The notes beneath the pieces were generated by a model. That model searched no databases. It had not been told where the DNA came from and saw only the letters and a program-made list of their open reading frames with translations. The position numbers and the translations under genes were made by a program. A DNA stretch of 11,145 nucleotides from an uncultured Granulicatella sp. (GTDB taxonomy: Bacteria; Bacillota; Bacilli; Lactobacillales; Aerococcaceae): assembly GCA_900551535.1 (NCBI GenBank), contig URWJ01000037.1:1-11145 (forward strand), read 5' to 3'. This document shows positions 5,577 through 11,145 of this stretch, piece after piece (the first letter of the stretch is position 1; each line of letters opens with the position of its first letter).

Positions 5577-7268
5577 ATGAATTATAAGAAAATTGTTGCA
5601 GAACAAATCGCAAAAACAGTCGGCGAGCATTTAAGCGTTGACGAAATCGTATCAATGATTGAAGTGCCTAAATACGCAAACCAAGGGGACCTCGCTTTCC
5701 CTGCATTTACACTTGCAAAAGTATTACGTAAAGCACCACAAGCTATCGCGACAGAAATCGTGGAAGCTGTAAGCGATAAGCACATCGAACGCGCAGAGGC
5801 AATGGGACCATACGCGAACTTCTTCTTAGAACGTAGCGCTTTTGCCGATGAAGTCTTAAAAGAAGTCTTAGAACTTGGAGAACATTACGGGGATTGGGAT
5901 TACGGTCAAGGACGTAAAGTCGTGATCGATATGTCTTCACCAAATATCGCAAAACCAATGTCAATGGGACATTTACGTTCAACAGTAATCGGGAATGCGA
6001 TTGCGAACCTTGAGAAAAAAGTCGGCTACGAGCCAATTCGTATCAACCACTTAGGAGACTGGGGAACACAATTCGGGAAATTGATTGAAGCGTACAAATT
6101 ATGGGGAAGCGAAGAGCTTGTAAAAGCAGATCCAATCGCAGAACTGATTAAATTATACGTTCGTTTCCACGAAGAAGCAGAACTAGACCCAACGCTCGAT
6201 GACAAAGGTCGTGCATGGTTCAAGAAACTAGAAGATGGAGACCCTGAAGCGGTTCGTTTATGGGAATGGTTCCGTGAAGAATCCTTAAAAGAATTCCAAG
6301 CAGTTTATGATATGCTTGATATTACTTTTGATTCATATGCAGGGGAAGCTTTCTATAATGATAAAATGGATCCAATCATTAAAGACTTAGAAGATAAAAA
6401 ATTATTAGTTTCTGACCAAGGTGCGGATATTGTTGATTTGGAAAAATACGATTTAAATCCAGCGCTAATCAGAAAATCTGATGGAGCAACGCTTTATATC
6501 ACTCGTGATTTAGCAGCTGCTAATTACCGAATTGAAAATTATGATTTTGTTGAAGCCTTATATGTGGTTGGTAATGAGCAAGCGGGTCATTTCAAACAAT
6601 TAAAAGCAGTTCTAAAAGAATTAGGTCATGACTGGTCTGATACAATTAAACACATTCCATTTGGCTTAATCACATCAGGTGGTAAAAAATTATCAACAAG
6701 AAAAGGAAATGTTATCCTTTTAGAAGAAGTTTTAAATGAAGCGATTAAAGCAACTAAAGCTGGGATCGAAGAAAAAAATCCTGCATTAGAAAACAAAGAT
6801 GAAGTCGCTCATCAAGTAGGAGTTGGAGCTGTAGTGTTCCACGACCTTAAAAATGACCGTATGAATACCTTTGACTTCAATTTAGATGATATTATCCAAT
6901 TTGAAGGCGAAACGGGTCCATACGTTCAATATACACATGCTCGTGCGATGAGTATTTTACGTAAAGCCAGCCATACCGTAGATACACAAGCTGCCTTCTC
7001 ATTAACAGACGATGATGCGTGGGAAGTATTGAAACTCATCGAAAACTATCCAAACGTTGTCCGCTTTGCTGAAGAAAAATGCGAACCATCAGCGATTGCG
7101 AAATTCGTTATCAACTTAGCACAAGCGTTCAATAAATATTACGCACATACAAAAGTACTCGTTGAAGATGAAGCCTTCAACAGCCGTATCGCTTTAGTAC
7201 AAACAACAGCAAGCATCCTAAAACAAGGCTTAGCGCTTCTTGGCGTAGCTGCTCCAGATGAAATGTAG
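5577..7268 (+). CDS. argS: Arginine--tRNA ligase
   Basis: ArgRS is a class I synthetase that charges tRNA-Arg with arginine, using ATP, in the cytosol. The protein has 563 residues, a normal length. An N-terminal Add-1-like domain covers about 1-110. SSPNIAKPMSMGHLRST (120-136) holds the HIGH motif as MSMGH. KLSTRKGN (371-378) is the KMSKS-equivalent loop. The C-terminal DALR anticodon-binding domain covers about 445-563 (GPYVQYTHARAMSILRKA at its start). AGGAG at 5565-5569 lies 7 nt before the ATG. It is controlled by the T-box upstream. Codon usage is odd: the ends use TAC, TTC and CGT, while about 6300-6900 uses TAT, AAT, GAT and AGA, suggesting a recombinant middle segment. No frameshift is seen and the motifs are intact. 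Confidence 0.97.
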   Translation: MNYKKIVAEQIAKTVGEHLSVDEIVSMIEVPKYANQGDLAFPAFTLAKVLRKAPQAIATEIVEAVSDKHIERAEAMGPYANFFLERSAFADEVLKEVLELGEHYGDWDYGQGRKVVIDMSSPNIAKPMSMGHLRSTVIGNAIANLEKKVGYEPIRINHLGDWGTQFGKLIEAYKLWGSEELVKADPIAELIKLYVRFHEEAELDPTLDDKGRAWFKKLEDGDPEAVRLWEWFREESLKEFQAVYDMLDITFDSYAGEAFYNDKMDPIIKDLEDKKLLVSDQGADIVDLEKYDLNPALIRKSDGATLYITRDLAAANYRIENYDFVEALYVVGNEQAGHFKQLKAVLKELGHDWSDTIKHIPFGLITSGGKKLSTRKGNVILLEEVLNEAIKATKAGIEEKNPALENKDEVAHQVGVGAVVFHDLKNDRMNTFDFNLDDIIQFEGETGPYVQYTHARAMSILRKASHTVDTQAAFSLTDDDAWEVLKLIENYPNVVRFAEEKCEPSAIAKFVINLAQAFNKYYAHTKVLVEDEAFNSRIALVQTTASILKQGLALLGVAAPDEM

Positions 7269-7271
7269 TCA

Positions 7272-7300
7272 TTGACATCAAGTAGGATAAGCCGTATACT
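7272..7300 (+). promoter_or_regulatory. Strong promoter of tyrS
   Basis: TTGACA (7272-7277, consensus), a 17-bp spacer and TATACT (7295-7300). It begins three bases after the argS stop, so tyrS is transcribed separately from argS. Confidence 0.9.
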
Positions 7301-7306
7301 AAATGC

Positions 7307-7539
7307 ACATATAGAAGCAATGAACAAGCGCAGTAGTGGTTGTCCACGGGAGAAAGAAGAGAATTGTCGGTCGGTGCAAGACAATCCCCCACATCCGCGA
7401 AGTACACTTGGGAGCAATCCGTCAGGACGTCTCATCCGCGATAAGGATGCTCGAGTGGATGATGCCTTGCATCGTCAACAAGGGTGGTAACACGGTGAAA
7501 ATCGTCCCTAATAGTCTTTTTGGCTATTAGGGATTTTTT
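7307..7539 (+). promoter_or_regulatory. T-box leader of tyrS (specifier TAC, Tyr)
   Basis: This leader senses uncharged tRNA-Tyr. AGTAG (7332-7336) and GAAG-TAC-AC (7399-7407) form the two sides of the specifier loop, in the same arrangement as in the argS leader, with Tyr codon TAC at 7403-7405. The antiterminator contains AGGGTGGTAACACGG (7481-7495); UGGU can pair with the tRNA ACCA end. The bulge reads UGGUAAC rather than the usual UGGNACC. AGGG (7481-7484) can pair with CCCT (7506-7509) of the terminator, so the forms exclude each other. Start of the leader follows from the promoter at 7272-7300. Confidence 0.94.
7505..7539 (+). terminator. Regulated terminator of the tyrS T-box
   Basis: TCCCTAATAG (7505-7514) pairs perfectly with CTATTAGGGA (7524-7533), extended by T-G and C-G around a TTTTT loop. 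Six T's follow (7534-7539). Confidence 0.92.
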
Positions 7540-7567
7540 ATTTACAAGAAAGAAGGGAAGAAACAAG

Positions 7568-8833
7568 ATGAACATTATCGATGATTTAGAATGGCGCGGC
7601 GCCATCAACCAAATGACAGATGAAGAAGGCTTACGTGCCTTAACAAGCGAAAAGGCTGTATCACTTTACTGTGGGGTAGACCCAACTGGGGACAGCATGC
7701 ACATTGGACACTTAATTCCATTTATGATTCTTCGTCGTTTCCAATTAGCAGGACATAAACCAGTCATCTTGATTGGTGGAGCAACAGGTTCTATCGGGGA
7801 TCCAAGTGGTCGTACTAGCGAACGTGTGCTTCAATCAATGGAACAAGTTCAACACAATGTTGAAAAATTAACAGCGCAAATGAAGAAATTATTCTTCACA
7901 ACAGATGAAGACCAAGCAACATTACGCCTTGTAAACAACTACGATTGGACAAAAGATTTATCATTATTAGACTTCTTACGTGACTACGGGAAGCATTTTA
8001 ACTTAAACACAATGCTTGCAAAAGATGTGGTCGCAAGCCGTCTAGAAGTGGGGATTTCATTTACAGAATTCTCATACCAAATCCTACAATCAATGGACTT
8101 CTTGCATTTATTCAAGACAGAAGACGTGCAAGTCCAAATCGGTGGTGCAGACCAATGGGGGAACATCACTTCAGGGCTTGAGTTAATCCGTAAAGTAGAA
8201 GGCGCAGAGTCTCGTGCATACGGTTTAACAATTCCGTTGATGTTAAAATCAGACGGTACAAAATTCGGAAAATCAGCTGGTGGTGCTGTATGGCTTGATC
8301 CTGAAAAGACAACTCCATACGAATTCTACCAATTCTGGTTAAACCAAGACGACCGCGACGTGATTAAATACATCAAGTACTTCACATTCCTAGAACGCGA
8401 AGAAATCGAAGCGCTCGAAGAAAAAGTGGCGACAGAACCACATAAACGTGAAGCGCAAATCCGCCTTGCAGAAGAAGTGACTCGCTTCGTTCACGGCGAA
8501 AAAGCCTTAGAAGACGCGAAGAAAATTACAAACGCGCTCTTCACAGGGAACGTACAACAATTAACAGCCGACGAAATCGAACAAGGCTTCAAAAACATGC
8601 CAACATTTGAAAGTTCAAAAGAAAGTCAAAACTTAGCAACATGGCTTGTGGACCTTGGCATTGAACCATCAAGAAGACAATCACGCGAAGACATTCAAAA
8701 CGGCGCGATTTCAATCAATGGTGAAAAAGTAACTGACCTCGAATTCGAGTGGACGAAAGAACACTCCTTCGAAGAACGCTTCGTCATCGTCCGTCGCGGC
8801 AAGAAAAAATACTTCTTAGTGGTGTTGAAATAA
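7568..8833 (+). CDS. tyrS: Tyrosine--tRNA ligase
   Basis: TyrRS is a dimeric class I synthetase that charges tRNA-Tyr, in the cytosol. The protein has 421 residues, the usual size. CGVDPTGDSMHIGHL (35-49) holds the HIGH motif at 45-48. YQILQSMD (170-177) and QIGGADQWGN (190-199) line the tyrosine pocket. KFGKS (232-236) is the KMSKS equivalent, in the TyrS1-type form. An S4 RNA-binding domain covers about 355-421 (SRRQSREDIQNGAISINGEKV, quoted in part). GAAGGGAAG at 7552-7560 is the ribosome binding site; the longer open frame from 7520 runs through the T-box terminator and is not the start. Regulation is by the T-box and its own promoter. Confidence 0.97.
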   Translation: MNIIDDLEWRGAINQMTDEEGLRALTSEKAVSLYCGVDPTGDSMHIGHLIPFMILRRFQLAGHKPVILIGGATGSIGDPSGRTSERVLQSMEQVQHNVEKLTAQMKKLFFTTDEDQATLRLVNNYDWTKDLSLLDFLRDYGKHFNLNTMLAKDVVASRLEVGISFTEFSYQILQSMDFLHLFKTEDVQVQIGGADQWGNITSGLELIRKVEGAESRAYGLTIPLMLKSDGTKFGKSAGGAVWLDPEKTTPYEFYQFWLNQDDRDVIKYIKYFTFLEREEIEALEEKVATEPHKREAQIRLAEEVTRFVHGEKALEDAKKITNALFTGNVQQLTADEIEQGFKNMPTFESSKESQNLATWLVDLGIEPSRRQSREDIQNGAISINGEKVTDLEFEWTKEHSFEERFVIVRRGKKKYFLVVLK

Positions 8834-8865
8834 AAGACTTATGGATGATTCTTGCGAATCCTTAC

Positions 8866-8932
8866 GGGGGTAAGACTACAAAGCAAAATGGACTCACACT
8901 GTGAGTCCATTTTTAGCTTTTGTCTTACTCCC
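8866..8932. terminator. Long hairpin and intrinsic terminator after tyrS
   Basis: The core, 8885-8897 paired with 8901-8913, is a perfect 13-bp stem ending in TTTTT (8910-8914), a usable terminator on the + strand. The arms extend further: AAAGC (8880-8884) with GCTTT (8916-8920), and 8866-8876 with 8922-8932 (10 Watson-Crick pairs and one wobble). That gives about 29 pairs interrupted by a small internal loop and a two-base bulge. CTTAC at 8861-8865 could instead pair with GTAAG at 8870-8874, and a second small hairpin, GATTC-TTGC-GAATC, lies at 8847-8860. Confidence 0.8.
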
Positions 8933-9110
8933 AAAGGTGAGAGACTTCGGCTCGAACCGGTCCCCCATTACAGTTATTATCAATAAATCCGCAAGGATTC
9001 TTTGGAATAAATTTATACTTTTTTCACGCTGAAAATCTCCAAAAATTCACATTTTACCCTGTAATAATTCACAAAAAATAACCATTTATGTATCAAAAAG
9101 GTCAGTCGTT
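8933..9110. other. Non-coding stretch between tyrS and the CHAP gene, no gene recognised
   Basis: This is the main unexplained part of the 436-nt gap 8834-9269. I see no supported ORF or RNA gene. A GC-richer patch (8946-8973) carries CGGCTCGAACCGG, T-arm-like on the minus strand, but no tRNA can be built around it. The rest is very AT-rich. GCAAGGATTC near 8991-9000 echoes, inverted, TTGCGAATCC at 8852-8861. Confidence 0.4.
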
Positions 9111-9117
9111 CGGGTTA

Positions 9118-9134
9118 TGTTACAGCTTTATTAC
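9118..9134 (+). promoter_or_regulatory. Possible WalR (VicR/YycF) binding site
   Basis: TGTTAC-AGCTT-TATTAC fits the direct-repeat consensus TGTWAH-N5-TGTWAH at 11 of 12 positions. It lies about 40 bp upstream of the predicted promoter of a PcsB-like gene, the class of cell-wall hydrolase genes that WalRK activates in Firmicutes. The match is by eye. Confidence 0.45.
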
Positions 9135-9158
9135 AAGGTATTATCAATTCGAAGAAAA

Positions 9159-9189
9159 TCAACATCGACCTAAAGTCCTATGGTATTAT
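9159..9189 (+). promoter_or_regulatory. Extended -10 promoter of the CHAP-domain gene
   Basis: TGgTATTAT (9181-9189) is an extended -10. A weak -35, TCAACA (9159-9164), has an overlong spacer of 19 bp, consistent with a promoter that needs an activator. The 5' UTR would be about 75 nt and holds a small hairpin, AGCCG-TGAC-CGGCT (9214-9227). Confidence 0.55.
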
Positions 9190-9256
9190 AGTACCAAGTT
9201 AAGTTTTATTAAAAGCCGTGACCGGCTACTTCGAATATATATTAGTGAGAAACATT

Positions 9257-9261
9257 GGAGG
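9257..9261 (+). promoter_or_regulatory. Ribosome binding site that sets the TTG start of the CHAP gene
   Basis: GGAGG lies 8 nt before TTG at 9270. The in-frame TTG at 9255 overlaps this site and cannot be the start. Confidence 0.85.
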
Positions 9262-9269
9262 AAAATCAC

Positions 9270-10559
9270 TTGAAGAAACGTTTATTAACAGTATTAGTAA
9301 CAGGAACAGTATTATCATTAGGAGCTTTAGCGCCATCAGTTAACGCGCAAGATTTCGATTCACAAATCGAAACAGTTAACTCATCAATCGCTAACATCAA
9401 TGAGAAAAAATCAGCAGTTAATTCTACAATCGATACATTAGCGAAAGAATTATCTGATGTACAAACTAAAATTGATACAACTCAAGCTAAAAAAGCTGAA
9501 GTTCAAGAACAAATCGAAACATTAAAAGCTGAAATTGCTAAATTAGAAAAAGTAATCGCAGAACGTAACACACGTTTAGAAGAACAAGCTCGTTCAGTAC
9601 AAACAAATGGTGCTCGTTCATACTTAGATTTCTTATTAAACGCTGAAAGCTTATCAGATGCGGTTAGCCGTATCGGTGTTGTAATGGACTTAATGGGTGC
9701 AAACCGCGAGTTAATGCAACAACAAGCTGAGGACAAAAAACAAGTAGAATCTAAAGAAGAAGCTCAACAAGAAAAATTAGCTGAACAAGAAGCAGCTGAA
9801 AAAGAATTAGCTTCATTACAAACAGAATTAAACGATACTTTCTCTAAAAACAAAGTATTATTAGCAAACCTTTCACAAGAAGAGTTAGCTGAAATCGCAA
9901 AACGTGATGGATTAGTTGCTGAAAAAGAAGCTTTCCAAAAACGTTTAGCTGAAGAAAAAGCAAAAGCTGAAGCAGAAGCAGCTCGTATTGCTGAAGCATC
10001 TCGTCAAGCATTAGCAGCACAAGCTTCACAATCACAAACAACTGCTACACAAACTTCATATGAAGCTCCTGCACCTGCAGCAGCTAGCACAGCTTCAACA
10101 AGTACAGCTTCAAGCTCTACTTCAACACCAGCTCCAGCAGCACAAACATCAAGCTACACTTACACAGCTGGCGGAGGTTTCCCAGCAGTTGACCCAAGTT
10201 TCCGTGCTTCACTTAACGGTGGATACTTCGGACAATGTACTTACTACGTATTTAACCGTATGGCACAAGTTGGTACACCAATCGGTCACAGCATGATGGG
10301 TAACGCGGCTGAATGGCCATCATACGCTCGTAGCTATGGATACTCAGTATCTCACTCACCATCAGCTGGTTCAGCAATCGTATTCCAACAAGGTTTAGCA
10401 GGTGCTGACCCAACTTACGGACACGTAGCTTTCGTAGAAGCAGTTAACGCAGATGGTTCATTATACATCTCTGAAATGAACGTACGTGGATTAAACGTAA
10501 TCTCTTACCGTACAATCTCAGCAAGCGTTGCAGCTCAAGCAACATACATCCGTTTCTAA
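9270..10559 (+). CDS. Secreted coiled-coil CHAP peptidoglycan hydrolase (PcsB/SagA/P45-like)
   Basis: The protein has 429 residues. A signal peptide covers 1-26 (basic MKKR, hydrophobic LLTVLVTGTVLSLGAL, cleavage likely after VNA). Residues about 27-250 are a long Glu/Lys/Gln/Ala-rich coiled coil. Residues about 251-298 are a low-complexity Ala/Ser/Thr/Pro linker. The CHAP domain follows (about 303-429) with catalytic Cys323 in FGQCTYYVFNR, His385 in YGHVAFVE and Glu402 in ISEMN. This is the layout of PcsB-type amidase/endopeptidases, in which the coiled coil keeps the enzyme inactive until it meets FtsEX; FtsEX dependence here is inference. Translation starts at TTG. Codon use is strongly biased (Leu TTA, Arg CGT, Gln CAA), as in highly expressed genes. 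It is a single-gene unit with its own promoter and terminator. Confidence 0.93.
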   Translation: MKKRLLTVLVTGTVLSLGALAPSVNAQDFDSQIETVNSSIANINEKKSAVNSTIDTLAKELSDVQTKIDTTQAKKAEVQEQIETLKAEIAKLEKVIAERNTRLEEQARSVQTNGARSYLDFLLNAESLSDAVSRIGVVMDLMGANRELMQQQAEDKKQVESKEEAQQEKLAEQEAAEKELASLQTELNDTFSKNKVLLANLSQEELAEIAKRDGLVAEKEAFQKRLAEEKAKAEAEAARIAEASRQALAAQASQSQTTATQTSYEAPAPAAASTASTSTASSSTSTPAPAAQTSSYTYTAGGGFPAVDPSFRASLNGGYFGQCTYYVFNRMAQVGTPIGHSMMGNAAEWPSYARSYGYSVSHSPSAGSAIVFQQGLAGADPTYGHVAFVEAVNADGSLYISEMNVRGLNVISYRTISASVAAQATYIRF

Positions 10560-10573
10560 TATGAAATGAAATG

Positions 10574-10601
10574 ACCGTCTCCTGAAAGGGAGGCGGTTTT
10601 T
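10574..10601 (+). terminator. Intrinsic terminator after the CHAP gene
   Basis: ACCGTCTCC (10574-10582) pairs with GGAGGCGGT (10589-10597) with one wobble and a 6-nt loop, followed by TTTTTG. Confidence 0.9.
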
Positions 10602-10642
10602 GTTTGCACTTTTTAGGGAAGTGCCGCATTAACTGGAATAGG

Positions 10643-10671
10643 TTGACACATCCCCTCGTATTCCTTATGAT
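10643..10671 (+). promoter_or_regulatory. Strong promoter of the lipoprotein gene
   Basis: TTGACA (10643-10648, consensus), a 17-bp spacer and TATGAT (10666-10671), 26 nt before the ATG at 10698. Confidence 0.88.
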
Positions 10672-10697
10672 AAAGAAAAAACGTAAGGAGTATTCTA

Positions 10698-11145
10698 ATG
10701 AAGAAAATTTTGAAATTAACAATGGTGTTGTTAGGAGTGTTATTTGTTTTAGTCGGATGTAGCTCAGAAGCTAAAAGTGAATTTTCTCTTGATTTAAGCG
10801 ATATAAAACAAAAAATAACCTATGTATACGATAAAGAAAAAGATTCAGTTTCATCTATAACATTTAATCTCATCTACGACATTTCAAAAGGTAAAGATAT
10901 TGAAGAAAAAGCACGTAGTACCCAAAAACTAATAGTAGACGACGCGAGCGGCGTTGAAGGGGTTAAAGTCACTCAATCTGATAGCGCAAAAGAACTAAAG
11001 ATAACAATTGAAGTGGATCTTAAGAAGTTTAACTATGAGGATGGAAAGGCAGGTGCTAAAGCGCCAGCTCTATATAGTAGCGTTCATACAGCGGTAATAA
11101 AGAAAGATGGTATTTACAGCTTTGAAGAATCTAAAAAGAGTATTT
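10698..11145 (+). CDS. Small lipoprotein, possibly YehR/DUF1307-like (3' end outside window)
   Basis: The frame is open to the window edge; 149 residues are visible. AAGGAG at 10685-10690 lies 7 nt before the ATG. MKKILK and a hydrophobic stretch lead to the lipobox LVGC, with the lipidated Cys at residue 21, so the protein should be anchored outside the membrane. The mature part has an ITYVYDKEKDSVSSITF strand, a helix (EEKARSTQKLI), then GVEGVKVTQSDSAKELKITIEVDL. That order resembles DUF1307 (YehR) lipoproteins, which have a Y...gd.v strand, GVEGV-like middle and a final vDl..v strand. The family call is tentative. The function of that family is not established. The protein should end soon after the window if it is of usual size. 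Confidence 0.8.
   Translation, partial: MKKILKLTMVLLGVLFVLVGCSSEAKSEFSLDLSDIKQKITYVYDKEKDSVSSITFNLIYDISKGKDIEEKARSTQKLIVDDASGVEGVKVTQSDSAKELKITIEVDLKKFNYEDGKAGAKAPALYSSVHTAVIKKDGIYSFEESKKSI

Noticed and set aside
7272..7530. Two overlapping 64-72 codon ORFs before tyrS
   Set aside because: Both lie inside the T-box leader, cover its specifier and antiterminator and have no ribosome binding site.
8946..8973. TTCGAGCC on the minus strand resembling a tRNA T-arm
   Set aside because: The flanking bases do not form the 5-bp T-stem and no acceptor, D or anticodon arms can be drawn.
9088..9273. 61-codon ORF upstream of the CHAP gene
   Set aside because: It covers the possible WalR box, promoter and ribosome binding site of the CHAP gene and has no ribosome binding site of its own.
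10606..10624. GCACTT/AAGTGC inverted repeat before the lipoprotein promoter
   Set aside because: Only six pairs with a 7-nt loop, upstream of the -35; chance is a sufficient explanation.
1..11145. CRISPR array, intact transposon, prophage genes, tRNA or rRNA genes
   Set aside because: I found no regularly spaced repeats, transposase or integrase motifs, or structural RNA signatures in the window.

Overview
The window is AT-rich, has strong GGAGG-type ribosome binding sites, tRNA-responsive T-box leaders in front of aminoacyl-tRNA synthetase genes, sigma-A type promoters with 17-bp spacers and a PcsB/SagA-like CHAP protein. This points to a low-GC Firmicute, most likely Lactobacillales (a Carnobacteriaceae/Aerococcaceae-type genome such as Granulicatella is plausible, but the species cannot be fixed from the sequence alone). 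Every protein-coding gene recognised is on the + strand.

Left part (1-3060): a tandem family of about 455-residue proteins of unknown function. Two complete copies (155-1522 and 1684-3045) and the tail of a diverged third copy at the window edge (3-134) share one architecture: an MGLFDFLFGKKK start, a translation-factor domain-2-like beta-barrel, a middle alpha/beta segment and a C-terminal SseB-like domain. Copies 1 and 2 are separated by a 54-bp near-perfect palindrome whose ends resemble IS3/IS150-type terminal repeats. This is the accessory-looking and least described part of the window.

Junction (3060-3374): a convincing orphan transcription unit. A TTGATT-17-TATTAT promoter, a 5' hairpin starting at the predicted transcription start, a 9-nt linker and a long terminator hairpin with nine T's would give an RNA of about 94 nt. 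A separate promoter for queG follows.

Core part (3375-8833): tRNA biology. queG (epoxyqueuosine reductase) and trmL (tRNA Nm34 methyltransferase) overlap by ATGA and both act at wobble position 34. An unannotated 51-residue two-helix membrane protein follows 9 nt later. Then come argS and tyrS, each behind its own T-box leader, with readable specifier codons (CGC for Arg, TAC for Tyr) and terminators that compete with the antiterminator. The middle of argS has codon usage clearly unlike its two ends, which suggests a recombination patch.

Right part (8834-11145): a large hairpin ends the tyrS unit. An upstream region with a possible WalR box and an extended -10 promoter then leads to a secreted coiled-coil/CHAP peptidoglycan hydrolase that starts at TTG. 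A terminator and a strong promoter precede a small lipoprotein gene that runs off the window.
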